Assembly (NCBI GenBank): GCA_035652095.1
Contig: DASREM010000003.1
Span: 62,001-126,000 of the forward strand
Reading direction: 5' to 3'
Source of the DNA: DASREM01 sp035652095
GTDB lineage: Bacteria; Acidobacteriota; Terriglobia; Terriglobales; Acidobacteriaceae
DNA length: 64,000 nucleotides
Shown: in pieces, positions 46,728-55,269 of the stretch
Numbering within the stretch: the first letter of the stretch is position 1
Layout of the letters: every line of letters starts with the position of its first letter
Program-made: the position numbers and the translations under genes
The notes under the pieces: model-generated
Database searches by the model: none
What the model saw: only the letters and a program-made list of their open reading frames with translations
What the model was told of the DNA's origin: nothing

Positions 46728-47312
46728 GTGTCGCAGGTACTCCAAACCCTCGGGTGGATGGCGTGTGTGGTGTACTCGACCATCCCTTGCTTCTGGTTCC
46801 TGATTCATCCTCGCGCGGAATACTGGCGCAGGCGAAATCGTTCGCCGTACCGCGTACTGGTTCCTGCCTGGGTGGCGATGTGGATTGTGGTGGGGGCCAT
46901 CACTGCGCCATGGCGACACGTCGTCCTTTATGCGGGTAGCTGGTCCTGGGTTCCAGCGGCCTTCTTGTTCGCCACTGGTTTGTGGCTGTATTCGCAGTCG
47001 GGAAAGAACTTCAGCGGAAAACAACTCGGTGGGTTGCCGGAAGTCAGGGGCGGACAAGGCGAGCAGCGCCTGGTGACTTCTGGCATTCGCCAACAGGTGC
47101 GGCATCCGGTGTACCTTGCTCACCTGTGCGAACTGGTGGCCTGGAGCCTGGGGACCGGCCTTTTGGTTTGCTACGGCTTGACGCTATTTGCCTTGGTTAC
47201 CGGCAGTGTGATGATCCGCATGGAAGACAAAGAACTGGCACAGAGATTCGGCGACGATTATGCCGCATATAAGGAACGTGTCCCTGCGATATGGCCGAAG
47301 ATGCAAAGGTGA
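46728..47312 (+). CDS. Isoprenylcysteine carboxyl methyltransferase-like membrane methyltransferase
   Basis: The protein has 194 residues with four or five membrane spans. The ICMT/PEMT signature is clear at the C-terminus: VRHPVYLAHLCELVAW, then MEDKELAQRFGDDYAAYKERVP. SAM-dependent methylation of a membrane-bound substrate is expected; bacteria lack prenylated CaaX proteins, so the substrate is unknown. GTG 46728 is chosen because the frame upstream lacks membrane character; ATG 46758 is an alternative. Confidence 0.85.
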   Translation: MSQVLQTLGWMACVVYSTIPCFWFLIHPRAEYWRRRNRSPYRVLVPAWVAMWIVVGAITAPWRHVVLYAGSWSWVPAAFLFATGLWLYSQSGKNFSGKQLGGLPEVRGGQGEQRLVTSGIRQQVRHPVYLAHLCELVAWSLGTGLLVCYGLTLFALVTGSVMIRMEDKELAQRFGDDYAAYKERVPAIWPKMQR

Positions 47313-47487
47313 CAAGACGTCTCGATCCGTGCCAGCGACTGTTTTCGCGCATTCCATCACCGAATTCAACGTGGTCTAACAAATTGTGTAGGGGCTGAAT
47401 TTGTCGTCGTTTGTAAACTAAAATCATCCATCCGCCGCTTTGGAGAATCCATAACCAGAACGAACTTTTTTCATTCGAGGTGCTCGC

Positions 47488-48612
47488 ATGAAACTCAAGC
47501 CCTTCCTGCTCGATGCCTGGCTCGACCAATACGAACACAATATAGACTTCAACCTGGCTGCGAGCACCGGGCCCACGTGGACCGTCAACGAGATTCTTTC
47601 GCTCGCCGATGAGGAGACGCGACACCGTTTCCTGAACCACAAACTGGTGTACGGTCGGCCAGCGGGCGCCGACACTCTGCGCGAGGCGATCGCTGACATG
47701 CAGAATGTTCCGGTCGAGGCCGTTCAAATTGTGACTGGCGCCTCCGAGGCGCTGGTGGCGCTGATGTGGCTGGCGGCTGAGCCCGGCGCAAACGTCATCA
47801 TCCCGCTGCCTGGATTCACGACTTTCTCGGCGCTCCCGGAATCTCTTGGACTGGAAACTCGCTTCTATCGCGTGCGCCGCGAAAACGGCTTTCGGATCGA
47901 CCCCGAAGAGATCAAGCGCCTTGCCGACGCGAAGACCAAACTTATCCTGGTCAACAGCCCGCACAATCCCACCGGCGCGACCATTGGCGACAGCGAGATG
48001 GAGGACTTGCATGACTTCACCGCCGAGCGCGGAATCCAGTTGGTGGCTGACGAGGTCTACCATCCCATCTACCACGGCCGGCAAACGAAATCGGCGGCGC
48101 GCCTGCCGCATGCCACGGTGATCTCCGATTTGTCAAAGGCCTTTTCGATCGCCGGCGTGCGCACGGGATGGATGATCGAACATGACCCCGAGCGGCGCCG
48201 GCAATACTGGAATGCACGCGCCTATTTCTCGATCAGCAATACCACGACTGGAGAAATTCTTTCGGAAATCGCAATCCGCAAACGTGAAGTCGTGCTCGGC
48301 AAGACAAAGGAAGTGGCCACTCGGAACCTCAAGCTCCTCGAGAGCTTCATGGCGGACCACCGCGACGTTCTCGGCTGGATTCCTCCGCAGGGAGGCATGA
48401 CTGTGTTCCCATGGCTGGTGAGCGGAGACAACGACCGCGCGTTCTGCAAGGCCGCTACCCAGCATGGAATTCTGCTGGCTCCAGGAGACTGCTTCGATGC
48501 GCCCGGGCATTTCCGCCTGGGATTTGCGGCCGCCGGAGAGAATTTCTCAAAGGCGCTCGACCGCTTCGGAGCGTTCGTAAAGAGCTGGTCCGCGAACATG
48601 GTCACGGTTTGA
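47488..48612 (+). CDS. PLP-dependent aminotransferase, class I/II
   Basis: The protein has 374 residues. The fold-type I marks are SPHNPTGA (157-164), VADEVYHPIYH with the cofactor Asp, and the Schiff-base lysine K217 in SDLSKAFSIAGVRTGW. A GAGGTG site precedes the ATG. It transfers an amino group between an amino acid and a 2-oxoacid; the exact substrate cannot be read. Confidence 0.92.
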   Translation: MKLKPFLLDAWLDQYEHNIDFNLAASTGPTWTVNEILSLADEETRHRFLNHKLVYGRPAGADTLREAIADMQNVPVEAVQIVTGASEALVALMWLAAEPGANVIIPLPGFTTFSALPESLGLETRFYRVRRENGFRIDPEEIKRLADAKTKLILVNSPHNPTGATIGDSEMEDLHDFTAERGIQLVADEVYHPIYHGRQTKSAARLPHATVISDLSKAFSIAGVRTGWMIEHDPERRRQYWNARAYFSISNTTTGEILSEIAIRKREVVLGKTKEVATRNLKLLESFMADHRDVLGWIPPQGGMTVFPWLVSGDNDRAFCKAATQHGILLAPGDCFDAPGHFRLGFAAAGENFSKALDRFGAFVKSWSANMVTV

Positions 48613-48695
48613 TGTCCCCGAATTGCAGTTAGGATTCAGAGGGCTCAAGGAACGGGCGTAAGCCGAATGTTGTCCCGCCCAGCTCTAGAGGCTGG

Positions 48696-49232
48696 TTGCC
48701 TTCAAACCATGAAAGGCTCTATCTTGCCTGGGTGAGCTCTGCCACCCTGCACCTGCACCGTATCTTTCTGTTTTTTGCCACCTTTGCAGTTGGGTTCATC
48801 TCCGGACTGCGCTCGATGACCGGCTTGGCCGTCACGGCCTGGGGGGCGCATCTGGGCTGGCTTGACCTTCATTCAACGGCCATCTCGTTTCTGGAGAGGC
48901 CCTGGTTTATCTATGCCAGCACGGCGTTCGCGCTGGGAGAGTTGATCGCGGACAAGTTTCCTGGAATCCCGAATCGGATCTCTCCGGCGCCGCTTGCCTT
49001 CCGTTTTCTTACTGGAGGCCTGTGCGGCGCGGCCATTTTCATGTCGGCGCACCAGTCCGCGATTCTTGGCGTGGCGGTTGGAGTTCTTGGGGCGATGGCT
49101 GGCGCTTTCGAGGGCTATCACTTGCGTCAAAAGTTGACCAAACAGAAGAGCTGTCCGGATTTCGCGGTCGCGCTGGCTGAAGACGTGATTGCCGTAGGCG
49201 GAGCGTTGCTGCTAGTCTCACATCTTTATTGA
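48696..49232 (+). CDS. DUF4126-like integral membrane protein
   Basis: The protein has 178 residues with four hydrophobic helices and the opening FISGLRSMTGLAVTAWG of DUF4126 proteins. Function is unknown. The end has a C-terminal GHLR-like basic stretch (YHLRQKLTKQ). The start may be TTG 48696 or, more compactly, GTG 48732. Confidence 0.75.
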   Translation: MPSNHERLYLAWVSSATLHLHRIFLFFATFAVGFISGLRSMTGLAVTAWGAHLGWLDLHSTAISFLERPWFIYASTAFALGELIADKFPGIPNRISPAPLAFRFLTGGLCGAAIFMSAHQSAILGVAVGVLGAMAGAFEGYHLRQKLTKQKSCPDFAVALAEDVIAVGGALLLVSHLY

Positions 49233-49292
49233 GCCGCTTCGTTGCTGAGATCGTTCTCTCAACTGGAGCATCCAATTTTCAGGGGTTTTCAG

Positions 49293-49565
49293 ATGTGCAG
49301 GAATATCAGGACTCTGTTTAACTTCGACCCGCCCGTCAGCGAAGATGAGGTGCGCGCGGCGTCGCTGCAGTTCGTTCGCAAAATCACCGGGTTCAACAAG
49401 CCCTCCAAAGCCAACGAAGACGCGTTTAACTCTGCGATCGATGAGATCTCCGGAATCGCCGGCAGGCTTCTGCATTCGCTCGAAACCAGTGCTCCACCGA
49501 AGAACCGCGAAGAGGAAGCTGCCAAGGCAAAGGCACGTGCCGCGGAAAGATTTGCCAGGAACTAG
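49293..49565 (+). CDS. DUF2277 family protein
   Basis: The protein has 90 residues from ATG 49293, after AGGGG. The opening MCRNIRTLFNFDPP and VRKITGFNKPSKAN are the hallmark of DUF2277, a small acidic/helical family of unknown function common in actinobacteria and acidobacteria. An ATG-type start further upstream would add 17 residues unlike the family. Confidence 0.93.
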   Translation: MCRNIRTLFNFDPPVSEDEVRAASLQFVRKITGFNKPSKANEDAFNSAIDEISGIAGRLLHSLETSAPPKNREEEAAKAKARAAERFARN

Positions 49566-49698
49566 GTGCCGGTCTGGCGTACTGAACTCGCGCAAGGGCA
49601 GGCCGTGCGATGGGGCTGATATGACCTTTGGGCGGACTGGGCACTTCTTATTCGGCGCAGGAATACCGTAAACTACCAGCAACCCCATCTCTCACAGC

Positions 49699-49788
49699 GG
49701 AGGGATGTGTGAGTGGTTGAAACAGTCGGTCTTGAAAACCGATGTACGGGAAACCGTACCGGGGGTTCGAATCCCTCTCCCTCCGCCA
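49699..49788 (+). tRNA. tRNA-Ser (anticodon TGA)
   Basis: The 90-base gene has a perfect acceptor stem (GGAGGGA with TCCCTCC), an anticodon loop CTTGAAA with anticodon TGA, and the long class II variable arm (TGTACGGGAAACCGTACC). The T-arm carries GGTTCGAATCC. Discriminator G and CCA are encoded. Confidence 0.97.
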
Positions 49789-50351
49789 CCCAGTCTGGAC
49801 TGCAGAGAAATTCCTCGGTTTAGTTCATAAATGTGCGAGAAATCGCCGCAATTCCACGCTTTTCATCCAAAAACCGGACCAGAGAAAGCGACCTGCCAGA
49901 CAGAGCGGGGCGACTTTGGAGGCATTTTCTCTACTCACCAGAAGCTCAGTTCCGGTTTCGACGAGGAGCAGGGGTGAACATAACGCGATCACAAAACGAT
50001 CACGTAGCGAAACCGGCTTGATTTTTTAGAGAACCTTCGGCGTCCCGCGTTTTCGAGAAGCCGTTTCTGGTTGGCTTCCGATTCCCCAGGCAATTCTCAA
50101 GCTCAGCACTCGCCAAAGAGCCGTGCACGGACCTTCTCGTCAGAGGCAGGTCGGGGCCGCTCAGAATGTGATCTGGGACGCGTGTGGGATCCTCGGCAAT
50201 AAGGGGCATGGCTTTTGCGCGCAATGCCGCTGATCCCGGTGAAGGGTCTTGAAAAAGCGCGATACCAGCCCTCGACGACTTCGCCCAGAAATTACCCGCT
50301 CATAGTATCGCCTTTTGCCCACTCACCCGCACTTTTTGTCCTCGCCCCAAG
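49789..50351. other. Decayed intergenic region downstream of tRNA-Ser
   Basis: No frame here looks like a real gene. A duplicated GCGATCACA/ACGATCACG pair occurs at about 49983-50004. The stretch opens a 3-kb zone of broken genes and may be the scar of an island that used the tRNA as target; I found no second copy of the tRNA 3' end in the window. Confidence 0.4.
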
Positions 50352-51374
50352 TTACTTCTTGACCATTGCTTCTTCGTAGTGAACTTTCTCGAGAAAGCTG
50401 CCGTCCTTCTTATGCATCTCATCGTCGAGGATGAGCTTCACCGGGCAGCCATCTGCGGTCACCCACGCGTCGCCTTTGTCATATCCGCCGGGGCCTACCG
50501 CAAAGTCACCTACAATCTTCCGAGTTGTCGCATCCCATCGCGCGGTGTCGATCGAGTAGTGAATGGTCTGATAACCATTGACCGGGCCGCCGTCCGATTC
50601 ACGTTGCATCGCGGAGTTGTGGTTGAATGTGCTCACCGTACTCGCCATCCCGGAAATACCGGTCAGCCCTGCAAGTGCCGCGTGCTAACCCTGTGGGTCG
50701 GAATGAACTGCATGTATGGCTTGCGGGGTACCATCCGCTTGGGCGCGCGAGCCGTCAAGAGTTTGTGGGGTGACGTCGGCTTCCTGATCTACAGTATCGC
50801 CCTCCGATGTGGTTTTCTTGTAAACGTAGTGGAAGGACTCGGGCGCGTTTCGAAGCTCTTCTTGTCAGACGAGTTCGCCTTCTCTGTATCGATCGCATAT
50901 CTCGTAGTTTGATATCCGTTCACCGCTTCGCTTCCATCCTTGCTGAAAGCAGAGCTGAAACGGTCGTTGAGAGAATCGAGCGTGGAGGACATCCTGGTGA
51001 AATTCAGGCCTGAAAGGTCAAGCACTGCGCTGTTCCAGCTGGCCTCATCCGAACGCACACCGTGATACGAGTGTGTATCGGATTTGTCCTTGATACTGAT
51101 GTCCATCCTTGCAGCGTTATGTCCGCTTCCTCATCAACCCCGCCGGAGGCGTCCACGAAGTGATAGGAATAGTGGAATGGTTCTGGAGGATTGTTGACGA
51201 GATCTCCGAGGCACATCACGCCGATGTGACCAACAGCGCCCCCTGAACCTGCCGCCTCACGGTTGTCGCCGGTGCTGCTGGAGCCTTGGTCGAATTGCAC
51301 CCCAGAGCCGCCAGCAGTACACAGCCCGCCAGCGGGACGGCAACTAACCCATGGAAAACCGATGTATAGGTCAT
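50352..51374 (-). pseudogene. Tandemly duplicated, frameshifted lipoprotein gene
   Basis: ATG 51374 opens a lipoprotein signal peptide (AGCVLLAALGC lipobox), but the frame ends after about 55 codons. In other frames two copies of one unit follow. The first reads PEPFHYSYHFVDASGGVDEEADIT and later EAVNGYQTTRYAIDTE; the second reads APESFHYVYKKTTSEG then VDQEADVT and PVNGYQTIHYSIDTA and ends at 50352. Each copy is broken by frame changes, and the second also by TGA and TAG. The domain is not one I can name. The last 98 codons (50648-50352) are still open. Confidence 0.75.
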
Positions 51375-51398
51375 TCGGCTTCTCCTCTCCACGGTGCT

Positions 51399-51686
51399 CT
51401 ACTCCGCCGACTCTGCAATCTGGAATGTCCAGACAGCGTCGAACATGAATCCGTCACCCTGGGCGCGGGCGACATCGCCACCGGAGAATGACTTGAATTT
51501 TGAAACCGGGCGAAGCACAATTGCGTACTCCCCAGGGAACAATTCCGAAGCAGGTGAAACTTTGTATTTCCCGGCTTCGAGTTTCTCGTCCTTAGTTGGA
51601 ACTCGTGTGGGGAGTTCCAAGCCCGGCCTCAACCAATGTGCTGCAGACCGTGACTCCAGCTTTCTCGGTAGAATTTGCCCGAACAC
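51399..51686 (-). pseudogene. C-terminal fragment of an unrecognised protein gene
   Basis: The frame is coding-like only over its last 60 codons (KLEAGKYKVSPASELFPGEY to GGDVARAQGDGFMFDAVWTF) and has no good start. The composition is that of a folded beta-rich domain end. It lies head to head with a plus-strand coding-like stretch. Confidence 0.5.
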
Positions 51687-51994
51687 CAGGAGTCAGTGCC
51701 GCCGATTATGAGCCGGCAATTGTCAGGCTCACGCCGGCACAGAACACGTGCCGCATTGTTGGAGCAACCGAGGGCAAGGAAGATGCCCGCTCCAGTCCCG
51801 CCGCTGACTGGCAGGTCTATTCGAAATTTCTCGAGGAGAGATTTTCGGCTCTGGCAAAGGAGTCCGCCAACCTCCAGCGCCGCTATTCCTCATCGAGTGG
51901 GGCCCAACAACTCCAGATAAAGCACCGAGCCCTGGAGATTCACAGGCAGCTTCTCAAGATCGAGCAGGATGCGAGCCTCCGGATAACTAAATAG
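51640..51994 (+). pseudogene. Possible N-terminal fragment of the same family, opposite strand
   Basis: Coding-like residues AADYEPAIVRLTPAQNTC, RIVGATEGKEDARSS and ADWQVYSKFLEERFSALAKE run in one frame; a helical tail follows to the stop at 51994. There is no start codon or ribosome site of quality before AFSVEFART. From recollection of acidobacterial proteins that join a YEP.LVRLTP block to a PGEYA.VLRP block, this and the minus-strand fragment may be two halves of one gene separated by an inversion; that is inference. Confidence 0.4.
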
Positions 51995-52009
51995 ATCGAA
52001 CGATCTCAG

Positions 52010-52486
52010 ATGGCGCTACTTGTCCTGTCCATCGTCGCCATGACTGTGTCGTTGGCGGCGGTCTTCATCCCCCTGGTGTTCATGAGTGGGCTGATGGGAC
52101 GGATCTTCCGTGAGTTCTCCATCACAATCGTAATTTCCATTCTGGCCAGCGGACTGGTTTCGCTCACGCTGACCCCGTTGATGACCTCGCGAATGCTTGA
52201 CAATCGCGGGGAGGGAAGCAAGAAGACCCGGATGGAGCGGGCCTTCGGCGCTGTGGAGCGCCATGTGCTGACTCGCTATGGTTCTTCCTTCGCCACCGCT
52301 GGGATATCGGCTACAGCCTGGGTACTTTGCCTCGCCGGGAACCGGCTACCTACTTTATGTCGTCCCGAATCGTTCCCGATCGGCGACAGCTCGTTCATTC
52401 GTGGCGTCATGGTAACGCAGGAGATATCGGCCATCGCATTGAACGTAGGCTTCTGCGACAAGAAGAGATTCCGCGATGTTCCTTAG
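52010..52486 (+). pseudogene. RND efflux pump inner-membrane protein remnant (MdtB/AcrB-like)
   Basis: About 75 residues (MTVSLAAVFIPLVFMSGLMG, FREFSITIVISILASG, LTLTPLMTSRML) match the TM4-TM6 region of RND pumps. Then the homology jumps frame: GTGYLLYVVPN is read from the third frame and FPIGDSSFIRG again from the first. A normal pump has about 1,050 residues, so this is a frameshifted fragment. No flanking pump genes are near. Confidence 0.85.
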
Positions 52487-52650
52487 GGTTGAAACACATT
52501 GCACGTGCGAGACGGAGATCATGTGGTAGTGTCCCGTATCCCAAACGTTGACGTAATAGCCAAAACGCCCTCTTCGTTCTGGTAGTAGCAATCGTTTATG
52601 AATCGGGCGTGGTGTTGTGGATCAAATCATCCTGCGTCAGGTTCAGGTGC

Positions 52651-53043
52651 TCAAAATTGAGCCAGGTCAACCGGACCCTGCCGCCAATCGATGCCCAGGT
52701 ATTCACCGAACAACAGACGGTACCGTTCAAACCAATTCTTAGCCTTCATCGAAGCAAGTCGGACCTGGAGATCGTCGAGCCCTCGGAAGTCTCGCTGCAT
52801 CTCTGCCAGTGCTGCACCCAAGTACGCCTTAGACGATGCGTGTACCATGCAAAGACACCAGTGCCCAATGACCTCGACCGATTCACCAGCTTCAAGACCT
52901 TCCTCTAAGAACAGGGGCTCACTGACGTCATCGAATTCGGGATTTCTTTCATCGACATAGGGTGGCTCTCCCGCCTCGATTTTCCTGATCTTCTCTCGAT
53001 ATGCAGAAGTCGTCGCCTCGTAGAGGCTGCGGATGAAAGTCAA
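52651..53043 (-). CDS. Hypothetical protein, likely truncated by a one-base slip
   Basis: The protein has 130 residues, acidic, helix-rich, with no signal peptide and no named domain. It may resemble small immunity-like or SMI1-like proteins, but I see no motif that shows it. At its end the frame stops inside CAATTTTGA; with one T fewer the protein would run on as FEHLNLTQDDLIHNTTPDS before a stop at about 52600. Whether the extra T is real or a sequencing error cannot be told. Confidence 0.55.
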   Translation of the reverse strand: MTFIRSLYEATTSAYREKIRKIEAGEPPYVDERNPEFDDVSEPLFLEEGLEAGESVEVIGHWCLCMVHASSKAYLGAALAEMQRDFRGLDDLQVRLASMKAKNWFERYRLLFGEYLGIDWRQGPVDLAQF

Positions 53044-53068
53044 TCGTCTTTCGTGAACTCAAAAAAAC

Positions 53069-53749
53069 CTATGACGGAACCCCTGCCCCTTCCCGAGGCG
53101 CGGGTGCCGGAGCCGATGCCGTCGCCGCCGCCGCTTCGTTCAAGATCCGGTGATGGATCGTGAACAGCGCCAACTCAAGCCGGTCCGAAACGCCGATCTT
53201 GTCGTAAACGTTGCGCAGGTAGTTCTTGATCACCTGCTCGGTCGTCCCAAGTTGCGAGGCGATTTCTTTGTTCTTGTATCCCTGCACGATCAGCGCGACG
53301 ATGCGCAGTTCTTTCGCCGTCAGCCGGTCCCGCACCCGCAGCCCGACCATATCATTCTCGGTCAACTCGCTCGGCACCGCGATGTCCTGCACCCAGTTTT
53401 CGCCGCGTGCCACTTTGCGCACGCAGTCGACCAGGGCTGCGCTGGTGACGTTCCGATAGACCACCCCGTTGGCTCCGGCGCTCATGTAGCGTTGCGCGCT
53501 CTCACCCGTATCGGCAAGCACCACCACCCGGGTCTTATTGCGGCTCGCTCCCTGTAGCACGCTGCTGAAATCGGAGTGGAACCCGCCAGCTACGACCAGC
53601 ACCGCCGCGCGGAACTTATCGAGCGCCATGAACATCTGTTCCACGGTCTGCGCCTGCGCCACAATGCGCATCTCGTCTTCCACGGCCAGCACCTTGGCGA
53701 TGCCCGCCCGGAAGATTGCCTGATTGTCGGCCAGAATCAATTTCAGCAT
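53069..53749 (-). CDS. NarL/LuxR-type regulator with receiver lacking the phospho-acceptor
   Basis: The protein has 226 residues. The receiver fold (ILADNQAIFRAGI to GVVYRNVTS) has Ala-Gly at the place of the phosphorylated Asp (LVVAGGF), and Arg replaces the conserved Lys (VYRNV). The LuxR helix-turn-helix is intact (LTAKELRIVALIVQGYKNKE to KIGVSDRLEL). An Ala/Pro tail closes the protein. It should bind DNA without phosphorylation control. It precedes the PilZ gene on the same strand as read from the right, with 15 bases between them. Confidence 0.9.
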   Translation of the reverse strand: MLKLILADNQAIFRAGIAKVLAVEDEMRIVAQAQTVEQMFMALDKFRAAVLVVAGGFHSDFSSVLQGASRNKTRVVVLADTGESAQRYMSAGANGVVYRNVTSAALVDCVRKVARGENWVQDIAVPSELTENDMVGLRVRDRLTAKELRIVALIVQGYKNKEIASQLGTTEQVIKNYLRNVYDKIGVSDRLELALFTIHHRILNEAAAATASAPAPAPREGAGVPS

Positions 53750-53764
53750 CGTCTCAGCACCTCG

Positions 53765-54142
53765 TTACGTGTGACGAACGAAATCGTAAGAATCAATCAC
53801 GCAGGCCACCCCGCGGGCCTCGTTTGCGCTGCTACCCGCAGGAGGCTCATCGGTGCGCACCACCCGCCCCCGGCACTGGATCACTACATCTTCCTTCGCG
53901 CCCGTCATTTCCGGGGGCAGCGCGATTTCGAACTCGACCGTGGAGCCCACTTCCAATGAGGCGTCCGCCTTGATGTACACTCCGGCCGCGCTCAGATTGC
54001 CGGTCGTGCCGGCATGGTCCGCGTTCTCTTCAGCCTTATGTATCTTGATCGGCAGTTCCAGGGGAAACCTTTTCCCCGTCCGCGCTTCGGACACAAGACC
54101 TCCTCGGGGCCGGCTTTCTTTTCGCACAGAAGCCAGTTCCAT
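53765..54142 (-). CDS. PilZ-domain protein (c-di-GMP effector)
   Basis: The protein has 125 residues from ATG 54142. Both c-di-GMP motifs are seen: RTGKR (RxxxR) and NLSAAG (NxSxxG), followed by the beta-barrel strands of a single PilZ domain. It should sense c-di-GMP and act on a partner, since no output domain is attached. The frame upstream to 54373 is open but low in coding quality and overlaps the GNAT gene, so the short form is preferred. Confidence 0.88.
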   Translation of the reverse strand: MELASVRKESRPRGGLVSEARTGKRFPLELPIKIHKAEENADHAGTTGNLSAAGVYIKADASLEVGSTVEFEIALPPEMTGAKEDVVIQCRGRVVRTDEPPAGSSANEARGVACVIDSYDFVRHT

Positions 54143-54369
54143 TGCGCCGTGCCTCGCCGGAACACACAATTTCCCGGTAGCGCCCCTTATATCACGGATG
54201 ACACCCCCCGCAAAAGCCTTGTAACTGTTAAGGGAAGGGTAGGAAGTAGGTTCCCCTCCCGATTTCCGACTTCGGAGCAAGAACGAACCATTTCCGGTTC
54301 CAGACGATAAGGCTAATTGAGTGCGTTCCGCCTGGGGCAGGATGCCAGCGGCATAGGGTCTCTCCTCCC

Positions 54370-55194
54370 TCAAACTTCCCGTTGCACCGCTATCTTCGTG
54401 TAAGCCAACCGGTATCCGTTGCGCTCGGCATTCCGCTGCGAAACGCTTCCGGGCAGCGTAGATACGACTCCGAACTCACAGCCGGCGTTCGCGGCCGCCT
54501 TCAGGCGGGCGCGATGCAACGCACTCTGCACCCCGCGATTGCGAAATTCGGGCAAGGTAGATGCACCGTACATTGGCGCGATGCCCGCCTCGGGAAAGGT
54601 CGCACCACCCGCCCCTCCCACCGCCTGCCCTTCGATGTACGCGATAAAGCAGATCGCGCCGGAGATACTGGCAAAGGGGACAAAGAAGTCCGGCGCCAAC
54701 CCGGGCGCGATGTCGGCAAATCCACGCCCCACCACTTCCGACCAGCGTAGGGCCTCTTCCTGAGTGACCGGACAAACCTCGATTTTCTCGGGCTCAAACT
54801 TCTCATCGCAGTCGAGTTTGCGTATCAGAACCGAGTTCCATTCCGTCACCCCGTACCCGCGCTCCTTCAAGTGCTGCATCAGCGACGGATCCACATACGG
54901 CGACACCACGATTTCGCAAACGGCTTTGCGGCTGCGATAGAACTCCTCAACCTCATCCATTTCATCTTTTGACACTGGGCCATTCAGCCCCATGCCGATG
55001 ATGTGATTCATGGGAGACTGCGGCCCTCCGTACATCATGCGGCCGCCGGCAACAATCTTGTGCTCGGCATGAAGTTCGGGTTTCTCGCGCTGCAAACCTT
55101 CGATGAAAGGCAAACAAGGACGCCACTCCGCCGACTCAAGCCGCGCGGAAAACTCGGCGTCAACCATGATTGGATGTTCCATCCCGACAGCCAT
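54370..55194 (-). CDS. GNAT-family N-acetyltransferase
   Basis: The protein has 274 residues. The C-terminal GNAT domain shows AVGGAGGATFPEAGIAPMY, then ASTLPEFRNRGVQSALHRAR, the acetyl-CoA pyrophosphate loop (RNRGVQ) and the final NAERNGYRLAYTK. The N-terminal half is a second, degenerate domain. The substrate is unknown. A start at 55182 (fifth codon) is possible. Confidence 0.9.
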   Translation of the reverse strand: MAVGMEHPIMVDAEFSARLESAEWRPCLPFIEGLQREKPELHAEHKIVAGGRMMYGGPQSPMNHIIGMGLNGPVSKDEMDEVEEFYRSRKAVCEIVVSPYVDPSLMQHLKERGYGVTEWNSVLIRKLDCDEKFEPEKIEVCPVTQEEALRWSEVVGRGFADIAPGLAPDFFVPFASISGAICFIAYIEGQAVGGAGGATFPEAGIAPMYGASTLPEFRNRGVQSALHRARLKAAANAGCEFGVVSTLPGSVSQRNAERNGYRLAYTKIAVQREV

Positions 55195-55269
55195 CGATAC
55201 CTTTGTGGAACTTAGTGTCCTTTGTGGTTGCTTTTGTTCTTACTTCCATTCTCAGCGGACTCTGCGTTT

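Noticed and set aside
47197..48111. Minus-strand 304-codon frame over the aminotransferase
   Set aside because: Antisense to a PLP enzyme with all motifs in the plus strand.
54143..54373. 77-residue N-terminal extension of the PilZ protein
   Set aside because: Low coding quality, overlaps the GNAT stop, and contains no conserved segment.
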